Assembly (NCBI GenBank): GCA_026786155.1
Contig: JAJAYR010000517.1
Coordinates: forward strand, 1-18,813
Source of the DNA: Pyrinomonadaceae bacterium
Lineage (GTDB): Bacteria > Acidobacteriota > Blastocatellia > Pyrinomonadales > Pyrinomonadaceae
Length of the DNA: 18,813 bases
Direction: 5' to 3'
Part shown: positions 1 through 6,625 of the stretch, piece after piece
How positions within the stretch are numbered: position 1 is the stretch's first letter
How the letters are laid out: the number at the start of each line of letters is the position of its first letter
The notes under the pieces: generated by a model
What the model saw: the letters and a program-made list of their open reading frames with translations, nothing else
Told to the model about the DNA's origin: nothing
Databases searched by the model: none
Translations under genes and position numbers: made by a program

Positions 1-90
1 AATCTATTCTGAATTCAGATAAATGATTATTAGCTTCGAGATTCTAATTTTAAACTATTTGAAATGAATTTAGCTAGTTTTGAAGCCTGA

Positions 91-137
91 TTTTAAATAA
101 AAAAATCGGAAGCGAATTTGCTTAGGATTCGCTTCCG
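91..137 (-). terminator. Intrinsic terminator of rpsT
   Basis: On the minus strand, 54 bases past the rpsT stop, a perfect 11-bp GC-containing stem (127-137 pairing with 107-117, 9-nt loop) is followed directly by a T-rich tract (107 down to 91). This is the standard rho-independent layout and fits termination of the single-gene rpsT transcript. The remaining sequence from 1 to 90 is AT-rich and shows no gene. Confidence 0.88.
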
Positions 138-190
138 TTCAATCAAAGGAGAAAAACTATGAAGTTATGAGGTTAGAAAAATAAACTCTT

Positions 191-454
191 TTAAGCTAAT
201 TTGCCGACGTGCGCCGTCAAACGCGATTTGTAACGCGCCGCCGTGTTTTTGTGCAAAATTCCTTTGTTGACCGCTTTATCAATTGACGAAACGGTCGGAT
301 TCAGTAATTCCTGACTGAGATTTTTATCGCTGGCGGTCAACGCCGAGCGCAATTTTTTGATTTGGGTTCGCAGGTTGCTTTTGTTGCTGCGGTTGACGGC
401 GCGGCGGGTTTCGTTTTGTCGGACGCGCTTTTCGGCTGATTTATGATTTGGCAT
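191..454 (-). CDS. rpsT: 30S ribosomal protein S20
   Basis: This is the small-subunit ribosomal protein S20, which binds the 5' domain of 16S rRNA during early 30S assembly. The 87-residue length is typical. The N-terminus (MPNHKSAEKRVRQNE) is the family signature, followed by the usual basic helix and a C-terminal segment (KGILHKNTAARYKSRL) near residues 64-81. The ATG at 454 has an AAGGA ribosome site about ten bases upstream, one of the few clear Shine-Dalgarno sequences here. It stands alone between its own promoter (513-541) and terminator (91-137), as rpsT often does. Identification is from sequence signature and is secure. Confidence 0.97.
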   Translation of the reverse strand: MPNHKSAEKRVRQNETRRAVNRSNKSNLRTQIKKLRSALTASDKNLSQELLNPTVSSIDKAVNKGILHKNTAARYKSRLTAHVGKLA

Positions 455-512
455 TTACAAACTTTCCTTCTCTAATTAACAGTAATTTTTTCTCCTTCCG
501 AAGAAACTACAA

Positions 513-541
513 AGTATAGTTTTTCAAAAAAAAGATGTCAA
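513..541 (-). promoter_or_regulatory. Sigma-70 type promoter of rpsT
   Basis: On the minus strand a perfect -35 hexamer TTGACA (541-536) and a -10 hexamer TATACT (518-513) are separated by exactly 17 bases. Transcription would start near 505, giving a leader of about 50 nt that ends in the AAGGA ribosome site. This is the best promoter match in the window, as expected for a strongly expressed ribosomal gene. Confidence 0.9.
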
Positions 542-553
542 GCGCGGGAATTT

Positions 554-1372
554 TCAGTAATCGAATTTTGAAGCGAACGAGTGCATTATATCAACGAAAA
601 GAACGACAATCGGCGGGTAAAAAACGAACTCCGGTTTGAGAGATTCAGCAATAATCGTCGGCATCGAAGGCGTGAGATGCGATTGCAGTAAATTTCCGAC
701 GAGTAAGCCGACCGTTAAACTCAATCCGACTCCGACGACTAAAAAACAGGCGGCGGTAAAGCGCGTGTAAGGTTTTTTATTTTCGACAACGGTTTCTTTC
801 AAAATCGAATCGTGCAGATTTTCGTCGCGGTAAGTGTAGCGTTCAAAACCCGTTCGCAGACGTTTGACCAGATGAACCAGCCCGACGAGAAAAAGAGAAA
901 ATAAAATGACTTTTCCGATAATTTGCGAGTTTGCCCAGAATTTCGGCTTGAAAATTCCGACGCAGAAAACCGAGATAAACAGCGCGACGGTCGGGAAAAT
1001 TACCTTTTGCAAAGCCATCGTTTCGCGGCGTTCGTCGGCAATCATCCGGTCAATAATTTCGTTGTAGCGGCGTTCATAAGCCATCTGCCGCCAACGTCGG
1101 GCGTGGGCGTTTTCCGAAGAAAAAACCGAGCCGTCGTCATTGGAATTTTTATACTGCGCGTTTAAAAGCCTTCGGTCATACGCAGCGCGTTGCTGCGGAT
1201 TTCCCAGAACTTCGTAGGCTTTGGCGATTTTCGCAAACTCGCCCGAAGCGTCCGGCGTATCGGTCGTGTTCACGTCGGGATGAATTTTTCGCGCCAAACG
1301 GCGATACGCCGATTTTATCTCGGCATTGGTCGCCTTCGGTGAAACTTTTAGAATCTGATAGTAATTCACCAT
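554..1372 (-). CDS. Membrane-anchored J-domain (DnaJ-like) protein
   Basis: This 272-residue protein has an N-terminal J domain (residues about 3-68) with the invariant HPD at residues 31-33, the loop that stimulates DnaK/Hsp70 ATPase. A charged linker (70-120) leads to hydrophobic segments near 124-141, 150-168, 205-228 and 248-263, so the chaperone-recruiting domain is tied to the membrane. There is no zinc-finger or C-terminal substrate domain, so this is not DnaJ itself but a class C type co-chaperone. A GTG at 1378 in frame is an alternative start, and neither start has a clear ribosome site. The gene lies downstream on the same strand as nothing obvious and ends just before the rpsT promoter. 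Its specific partner or client is unknown. Confidence 0.85.
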   Translation of the reverse strand: MVNYYQILKVSPKATNAEIKSAYRRLARKIHPDVNTTDTPDASGEFAKIAKAYEVLGNPQQRAAYDRRLLNAQYKNSNDDGSVFSSENAHARRWRQMAYERRYNEIIDRMIADERRETMALQKVIFPTVALFISVFCVGIFKPKFWANSQIIGKVILFSLFLVGLVHLVKRLRTGFERYTYRDENLHDSILKETVVENKKPYTRFTAACFLVVGVGLSLTVGLLVGNLLQSHLTPSMPTIIAESLKPEFVFYPPIVVLFVDIMHSFASKFDY

Positions 1373-1721
1373 CTGCACAAAGTCGGGAGAGTAGAGATTG
1401 GCGGCATCGAAATTATCAATTTGCCGCGCGTTCGAGCAGGAAAATTATAACACAGGAAATTTTTAGTTTTAAAGAGAAATCCGGTTAAATGACCAAAAGC
1501 GGTTTTGCGTAACTGAATTTTTTAATTCGTAAAATTTATCGAGAAAACTTTCCCAAAAATTAACAATTATTTGCGGTTTTCGTTACTTCTTTTTGAAACA
1601 ATTATGGCGAAACTGGAACTTAGCAAATCATACATTCCCAACAAAATTTATCGGCGCGAATTTGGCTGTCCCAAGTTGGTTCGTCCCGCCTGATTAAAAT
1701 TTTTAAGCCGAGACTTTTTAT
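1373..1721. other. Divergent intergenic region
   Basis: About 350 bases separate the divergent J-domain and btaA genes and must hold promoters for both. It is AT-rich with many A/T runs. I found no hexamer pair good enough to name, no hairpin with a T tract and no recognised operator. I looked here for 11-bp phased Pho-box-like repeats and did not find a regular set. Confidence 0.6.
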
Positions 1722-2957
1722 ATGAACTCCGGGCAAAATGTTCTCGAAGCCGTCCGCACGAACGGCATTACCAACAAGCAGGGATTTTTGCAGAAACTGT
1801 TTGCCGTGTGGTTTGATGCGTTTGTTTATAATCAAATCTGGGAAGACCCGCGCGTTGATTTGCAGGCTTTGCAGCTTAACGAAAAATCCCGCGTTCTGAC
1901 GATTTCTTCGGGCGGCTGTAACGCGCTCAATTATCTCGTCGAAAATCCCGAATCAATTACGGCGGTTGACCTTAATCGGTATCATATTTACCTTTTGCGT
2001 CTGAAGCTCGCGGCTTTGCAGTTTCTGCCGACTTACGAAGATTTTTTCGGATTTTACGGCTTCGGCAAACACGCTGAAAATGTCGCTAATTACTATCAGT
2101 TTATCGCTTTGAACTTGAGCGAAAATACCAGAGAATTTTGGGAAGGCAACGGATTTTTCGGAAAATTATTTTACGGCGGACGCATCAATTATTTTGTCAA
2201 AGGCGGACTTTACGAGCATTCGCGCAACGGTTATTTTCTGCGCGTCTTTCACCGCTTTTCGCAGCTTTCAGGCTGTCGACCGGACGAAGTTTTAAATGCC
2301 CGAACACTCGCCGAACAGGAAAGACTTTACGAGAAAAATATCGCGCCTTTTTTTGATTCGTGCTTGATTAAAATCGTCGGGAAAATGCCGGTAACGATGT
2401 TCGGTCTCGGCATTCCGCCGCAGCAATACGACGAACTGAAAAAGGATTTAGACGAACGGCGAACCGTCATTGACATCTACCGCGAACGCGCCAAACGGCT
2501 GGCTTGCGCGTTTCCGATTCAGGAAAATTATTTCGCGTGGCAGGCTTTCGCCCGCAAGTATGACACGGAAAACCGCTGTGCCGTTCCCGAATACTTAAAA
2601 GCCGAAAACCACGAAAATTTGAAATCGAACGTCCACAAAATCACCACGAACGTCGGTTCGGTAACGGAACAAATCCAACAAAATCGAGCGGGAACTTTCA
2701 ACCGTTTCGTTTTTCTCGACGCGCAGGACTGGATGAACGCCGCGACGATGACCGAACTCTGGCAGGCGATAAGCGAGAAAGCCGAAAAAGGTTCACGAAT
2801 AATTTTCCGCACGGCGGGCGCGGCTTCGCCCATCGAGAAAAATCTGCCGAAGCGTTTGCAGTCGAAATTCAGTTATCAGAAAAATTATTCCGCCGAGCTT
2901 TTCGAGCAAGACCGCGCTTCAATCTACGGCGGTTTTCATCTTTATACTTTTGAATAA
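1722..2957 (+). CDS. btaA: S-adenosylmethionine:diacylglycerol 3-amino-3-carboxypropyltransferase (DUF3419)
   Basis: BtaA catalyses the first step of betaine-lipid (DGTS) synthesis, transferring the 3-amino-3-carboxypropyl group of SAM to diacylglycerol to give diacylglyceryl-homoserine at the membrane. The 411-residue length matches the family. Typical DUF3419 blocks are visible: WEDPRVDL (40-47), SSGGCNALNYL (62-72) and AVDLNRYHIYLLRLKLAAL (81-99), a modified SAM-binding fold. The ATG at 1722 gives the family-like N-terminus but has no strong ribosome site. The next gene, a small methyltransferase, begins four bases after the stop, and this pairing is the classical btaA-btaB arrangement and the main support for the role. 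The family assignment is strong; the exact lipid product is inferred. Confidence 0.88.
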   Translation: MNSGQNVLEAVRTNGITNKQGFLQKLFAVWFDAFVYNQIWEDPRVDLQALQLNEKSRVLTISSGGCNALNYLVENPESITAVDLNRYHIYLLRLKLAALQFLPTYEDFFGFYGFGKHAENVANYYQFIALNLSENTREFWEGNGFFGKLFYGGRINYFVKGGLYEHSRNGYFLRVFHRFSQLSGCRPDEVLNARTLAEQERLYEKNIAPFFDSCLIKIVGKMPVTMFGLGIPPQQYDELKKDLDERRTVIDIYRERAKRLACAFPIQENYFAWQAFARKYDTENRCAVPEYLKAENHENLKSNVHKITTNVGSVTEQIQQNRAGTFNRFVFLDAQDWMNAATMTELWQAISEKAEKGSRIIFRTAGAASPIEKNLPKRLQSKFSYQKNYSAELFEQDRASIYGGFHLYTFE

Positions 2958-2961
2958 TTTT

Positions 2962-3609
2962 ATGACGAACGCCTTCGAGCAGATGAACGCGATGTATCGT
3001 TATCAGCGATACTTTTACAACATCACGCGCAAATACTATCTGCTCGGACGCGATCAACTCATCGCGCAGATGAACATCCGGGCGGGCGAAAATATCCTGG
3101 AAGTCGGCTGCGGAACGGGCAGAAACCTTATTATTCTGGCGAAAAAATATCCGCACACCAATTTTTTCGGGCTTGACGCTTCGAGCGCAATGCTCAAAAC
3201 GGCGCAGGATAAAATTGACGCTCAAAACTTAAAAAATATCGTTTTAAAAACCGGGCTCGCCGATGATTTTAATTATCAAAAAAACTTTAATTTAGACAAA
3301 CCCTTCGACGGAATTTTTTTCAGTTATTCGATTTCGATGATTGCCGCGTGGAAAGAATCAATCGCCGTCGTCCTGGCGAATCTGACGCGCGGCGGAAAAT
3401 TCTACATCGTGGATTTCTACGACCAGAAGGATTTGCCCGCGTGGTTTCGCCACGTCTTAAAAAACTGGCTCAAAAAATTTCACGTTCAGTTCTGGAACGG
3501 CTTGCTGCCGCATCTCGCCGGGTTGGAAACGCAGGGTTTGGGGAAATTAAAAATTACTCCGGTTGCCCGCCGCTACGCTTTTATCACCGAATTTGAAAAA
3601 ATCATTTAA
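2962..3609 (+). CDS. btaB: SAM-dependent methyltransferase, probable diacylglyceryl-homoserine N-methyltransferase
   Basis: This 215-residue class I methyltransferase is likely BtaB, which N-methylates diacylglyceryl-homoserine three times to produce the betaine lipid DGTS. The SAM-binding motif I (ILEVGCGTGRN, 45-55) and the acidic motif II (LDAS, 71-74) are intact. Length and the tyrosine-rich N-terminus (MYRYQRYFYNITRKYYLLGR, 11-30) fit BtaB-type enzymes. I chose the ATG at 2962, four bases after the btaA stop; a TTG at 2950 in frame would overlap btaA by eight bases. Tight coupling to btaA is the strongest evidence for function. Alone, the sequence would only be called a generic methyltransferase. 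Confidence 0.85.
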   Translation: MTNAFEQMNAMYRYQRYFYNITRKYYLLGRDQLIAQMNIRAGENILEVGCGTGRNLIILAKKYPHTNFFGLDASSAMLKTAQDKIDAQNLKNIVLKTGLADDFNYQKNFNLDKPFDGIFFSYSISMIAAWKESIAVVLANLTRGGKFYIVDFYDQKDLPAWFRHVLKNWLKKFHVQFWNGLLPHLAGLETQGLGKLKITPVARRYAFITEFEKII

Positions 3610-3661
3610 ATTCCGTCGCCGATTATTAAAATCTTCAAAATTTCTCGAAAGAACGACGAAT

Positions 3662-3691
3662 CTTAACCGAATCGTAAGAAAGACGTAACTT
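3662..3691 (+). promoter_or_regulatory. Three phased 8-bp repeats, possible activator site
   Basis: Between btaB and the acyltransferase gene, CTTAACCG (3662-3669), CGTAAGAA (3673-3680) and CGTAACTT (3684-3691) follow each other at exactly 11-bp spacing with 3-nt spacers. The first unit resembles the cyanobacterial Pho-box unit, and the 11-bp phase is that of PhoB-type sites in general. The second and third units match less well. A candidate -10 (TGCTAAAA, starting at 3708) lies downstream but farther than usual. Regulation by phosphate is only a hypothesis suggested by the lipid genes alongside. Confidence 0.25.
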
Positions 3692-3745
3692 TCCGGTCAT
3701 TACTGCCTGCTAAAAATTGATTTACTGCATTGTTTTACTATTTTT

Positions 3746-4600
3746 ATGGTCAACAACAATCAGCTCGTCGGTTTGGCAAAAACATTGCTTGTTTCCCAGG
3801 CAGTGCGAAAAACTCTCACCTCTGAAATCGCCGAAGGTCGCTATCTCGCAAAGTTGGCGCAGACTCCGGCGGAGGTCGAATCGGCTCTGCGTCTCCGCTA
3901 CGAAGTTTTCAACGTCGAACTCGCCGCGCCGAACGATGATGCCGCCGCCGGTCTCGAATATGACGATTACGACGCCGCCTGCAAACATCTGATTGTCGTT
4001 GACAAATTGACCGCTCAAACCGTCGGCACATACCGTCTGAACTCCATCGAATCCGCCCGCAATGCCAAAGGTTTCTACGCCTATAACGAATTCGGTCTCG
4101 AAGATTTACCAATCGAAGTTCTGCGCCAGTCGGTCGAAGTCGGCAGAGCCTGCGTCGCCCGCGAACACCGCAATTCAAAAGTCCTTTTTTTGTTGTGGAA
4201 AGTTCTTTTGAATCACCTGAAAGATTCTCGAATGCGCTATTTCTTCGGCTGCTGTTCGCTTTTTACGCAGGACTGCGCCGCGGGAGCGAAGGTTTATCAG
4301 CAATTCGCGCGGCAAGGGTTTATTCACCCCGACATACGAGTCAAACCGCGTCCGAAACGCGCGTTTCCAATCAACGAAATTTACCCTGCAAGCGAACACA
4401 TTGAACTGCCCAGCCTGTTTAATATGTATCTGAAAATCGGTGTCAAAATCTGCGGCGCACCGGCGATTGACCGCGAATTCGGAACGATAGATTTTTTTGT
4501 GATTTTTGATTTACAGGCGATGAGCGAGAAGTATCGAAAAATGTTTTTGCGCCCGGAATACGCGGCGGCTGAAACAAGTCGGCAGCCGTCTTACAGGTGA
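3746..4600 (+). CDS. OlsB-like GNAT N-acyltransferase
   Basis: This 284-residue protein belongs to the acyl-ACP-using GNAT group (Acetyltransf_5) that includes the ornithine-lipid enzyme OlsB and the exosortase-associated acyltransferases. Landmarks are LRLRYEVFNVE (48-58), DDYDAACKHLIVVD (73-86), VGTYRL (93-98), the acidic turn before GRACV (133-137), LLWKVLLNHL (149-158), FFGCCS (166-171) and the C-terminal ICGAPAIDREFGTIDFFVIF (235-254). OlsB joins a 3-hydroxyacyl chain to ornithine to form lyso-ornithine lipid; here the amine acceptor is not proven. No olsA partner is seen in the window. It lies on the same strand 136 bases after btaB, so two kinds of phosphorus-free membrane lipid may be made from this locus. 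The family is confident, the substrate is inferred. Confidence 0.78.
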   Translation: MVNNNQLVGLAKTLLVSQAVRKTLTSEIAEGRYLAKLAQTPAEVESALRLRYEVFNVELAAPNDDAAAGLEYDDYDAACKHLIVVDKLTAQTVGTYRLNSIESARNAKGFYAYNEFGLEDLPIEVLRQSVEVGRACVAREHRNSKVLFLLWKVLLNHLKDSRMRYFFGCCSLFTQDCAAGAKVYQQFARQGFIHPDIRVKPRPKRAFPINEIYPASEHIELPSLFNMYLKIGVKICGAPAIDREFGTIDFFVIFDLQAMSEKYRKMFLRPEYAAAETSRQPSYR

Positions 4601-4644
4601 TTTATTTTCATATTTATTCAACGTGAGTTCAATATAAGAAGAAA

Positions 4645-4765
4645 TTCACCACAGGGACATAGAGACACAGAGTTTTAAAGTAATTTTTTCAGAAATGATT
4701 TGTTTTTTATCCAAAAACTCAAAAAAATCCTGATTTTCTCTATGCTTCTGTGTCCCTGTGGTGAA
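4645..4765. repeat. Intergenic inverted repeat with 8-nt internal periodicity
   Basis: A left arm (4645-4672) and right arm (4738-4765) are inverted copies: the outer 15 bp are perfect and the inner part matches with a few changes. Inside the left arm the units CACAGGGA, CATAGAGA and CACAGAG follow each other every eight bases from 4650, and the right arm shows the same. The transcript could fold into a long hairpin between the acyltransferase and PHP genes. It may act as a terminator or be a selfish repeat. Confidence 0.8.
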
Positions 4766-4856
4766 AAAAATCTTACGTCGAACTGACGTTAATTCAGGGA
4801 AAAAAGAATCTTTGACGGAGAATTTTATGAGTTTAAATTAAACGAATTTACATATT

Positions 4857-6041
4857 TTGCTGCAGCCGAAAAATTTGGGCGCACAGGCTATAACCGGCGT
4901 TTCGCTGCACTGCCACACGCAGCATTCAAAGGAACTGCTCGATTTCGTTCCGTATTATGCCGCCAAAATCCCGGTAGTTTCGTATTTTTGGGAACGGGAA
5001 TGCCGCCGCTATCTCGAACGTGAAGGAAAAAGACTGCCGAGTTTTTCCACCGGCTACTGGTCTCCGCCTTTGACCGGAAACGAAGTTTTTCAATCGGAAA
5101 AAGAACAGATGAACCGCGCCGGACTGGACGCGATAGTTTCGATTACCGACCACGACTGCATCACGGCAAATCTAGAAATCAACGAACACATCCCGAACAA
5201 TCAGGCTCCGATTTCGATGGAATGGACAGTTCCGTTTGAATGTGCCTTTCTGCACGTCGGCGTTCACAATCTGCCGCCCGCCAGAGCGTTTGAGATGACC
5301 GGACAACTGCTCGATTATTCCTCCAACCCGGCAAACCCAAACAATGAAAAACTCCACGAGATTTTCGCAATGCTCAATGAACTGCCGAAAGTTTTAATCG
5401 TGCTGAATCATCCGGTTTGGGATATTGAAATGATTGGCGACAAGCTTCACCTGGCACTTCTCAAGGATTTTATCGCCGAACACGGAAAATGGATTCACGC
5501 CTTTGAAGTCAACGGTTTTCGTTCGTGGTCGGAAAACAAAGTCGTTATCGAAATGGCGGAAACGCTCGGCTTTCCGCTCGTTACCGGCGGCGACCGGCAT
5601 TGCTGCCAGACGAATACGGTAATCAATTTGACGAACTCGAAAACCTTCGCCGAATTTGCCGAAGAAATTCGCGTTGACAAATACAGCGAAATCGTTTTGA
5701 TGCCCGAATATAAAGAGCCGCTTCACGCGCGGCAAATCGCTTCGATAGCCCAAATCCTAAAAAATTACCCGGAATTCCCTGTCGGCAGACAGCGTTGGTT
5801 CGACCGCGTTCACATTGCCGCAGAGGACGATTTCGGTTTGCGTCCGCTTTCTGCTCATTGGAAAGGCGGCGATCCGCAATGGCTGCGCTGGGCGATGTGG
5901 ACGGTCGGCGTTTTAAGTCATAAAAATATGCGCCCCGTTTTTCGTCTGGCGATGAAACGCGAAGACTTGGTGCCGAAACAGTCGGCAACTTTCAAACAAA
6001 CGCCGCCAATCGGCAGCGAACCGCTGGCGATTGACGGTTAA
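4857..6041 (+). CDS. PHP-domain metal-dependent phosphoesterase-like protein
   Basis: This 394-residue protein carries a PHP fold, a multi-metal hydrolase domain used for phosphate-ester cleavage. Metal-ligand motifs are in order: H18-C-H20, D98-H99-D100 in SITDHD, E122, H133/H137, H185 in LNHP, and D246-R-H248 in TGGDRH. The C-terminal 110 residues are not part of the core and I do not recognise them. The start is problematic. A good ribosome site (GGAG, 4817-4820) precedes an ATG at 4827 in the same frame, but that frame meets TAA after four codons. The coding region then reopens, and the first usable start is the TTG at 4857, which has no ribosome site. The substrate is unknown; adjacency to lipid genes invites a role in lipid or phosphate turnover, but that is inference. 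Confidence 0.8.
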   Translation: MLQPKNLGAQAITGVSLHCHTQHSKELLDFVPYYAAKIPVVSYFWERECRRYLEREGKRLPSFSTGYWSPPLTGNEVFQSEKEQMNRAGLDAIVSITDHDCITANLEINEHIPNNQAPISMEWTVPFECAFLHVGVHNLPPARAFEMTGQLLDYSSNPANPNNEKLHEIFAMLNELPKVLIVLNHPVWDIEMIGDKLHLALLKDFIAEHGKWIHAFEVNGFRSWSENKVVIEMAETLGFPLVTGGDRHCCQTNTVINLTNSKTFAEFAEEIRVDKYSEIVLMPEYKEPLHARQIASIAQILKNYPEFPVGRQRWFDRVHIAAEDDFGLRPLSAHWKGGDPQWLRWAMWTVGVLSHKNMRPVFRLAMKREDLVPKQSATFKQTPPIGSEPLAIDG

Positions 6042-6084
6042 TATAAAAAATTTAATACGGCGGTCTGGTATAAATCCTTTTTAT

Positions 6085-6552
6085 CTAATTTAGGTCGTCA
6101 ATCTGCAAACTAATCGGACTTGCGCCCGCGATTTTTACCGCGTCCACGATTTTCACGACGCTTCCGTAGTCGAGGAAACGCGGAGCTTTGATGAAAACGG
6201 TTTTCTGAGTTTTTTCATCTTCCGACAAATCGTTTCGCAACGCTTTATCTTCGGCGTAAGCGTGATTTTCCCGGCGTTCGCGGAAAATCTCATTCAGTCT
6301 GGCGATGAGTTTGTCAGCATTTTCGACGCTGCCGACATCGTTTTCCGTATTCAGCCGCAGCGTCGAATCGGCGTTTATGGCGACGATTAAAGTGTCGGGA
6401 TGCGGATTTGCAGCGGCGGTTTCTTTCGCCTCGCTTGGAATTTTAGCTTTGAAATCCGTCGGCTTGATCGGCGACACGACCATAAAAATAATCAGCAGAA
6501 CGAGCAGCACATCAATCAAAGGCGTTACGTTGACATTGGGTTTGTTATCCAT
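6085..6552 (-). CDS. ExbD/TolR-type biopolymer transport protein
   Basis: This 155-residue inner-membrane protein has the ExbD/TolR pattern: a short cytoplasmic N-terminus, one transmembrane helix (PLIDVLLVLLIIFMVV, 11-26) with the proton-pathway aspartate D14, and a periplasmic domain ending in IVDAVKIAGASPISLQIDDL. ExbD works with ExbB/TolQ to couple proton flow to energising an outer-membrane process. No exbB/tolQ or tonB is adjacent, so this is an orphan copy. A charged stretch (about 91-117) sits where the family usually has a short loop. The ATG at 6552 was chosen for the AAGGAG ribosome site ten bases upstream; a TTG at 6576 is also in frame. It follows pabB by 73 bases and may share its transcript. 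Confidence 0.88.
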   Translation of the reverse strand: MDNKPNVNVTPLIDVLLVLLIIFMVVSPIKPTDFKAKIPSEAKETAAANPHPDTLIVAINADSTLRLNTENDVGSVENADKLIARLNEIFRERRENHAYAEDKALRNDLSEDEKTQKTVFIKAPRFLDYGSVVKIVDAVKIAGASPISLQIDDLN

Positions 6553-6625
6553 TTGAATCTTTCTCCTTACCGTCAAGTGTTACCCGAAATTAGACACCGC
6601 GAAAAGGAAAAAGTTCCCGGCTCGT

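Noticed and set aside
146..187. AAGGAG followed by ATG at 159 on the plus strand, opening tiny frames (three and five codons)
   Set aside because: The frames end at once and nothing downstream continues them; it overlaps the 3' side of rpsT and is best taken as chance.
1379..1721. Pho-box-like repeats upstream of btaA (CGTAACTG at 1508, CGTAAAAT at 1528)
   Set aside because: The spacing is 20 bases with no proper middle unit, so the 11-bp phase expected of such sites is absent.
2950..2961. TTG at 2950 as the btaB start
   Set aside because: The ATG at 2962 gives a normal N-terminus and four-base spacing to btaA; the extension adds only four residues.
5623..5988. Minus-strand open frame opposite the PHP gene
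   Set aside because: Arginine- and serine-rich shadow with no motif, while the plus strand carries intact PHP motifs.
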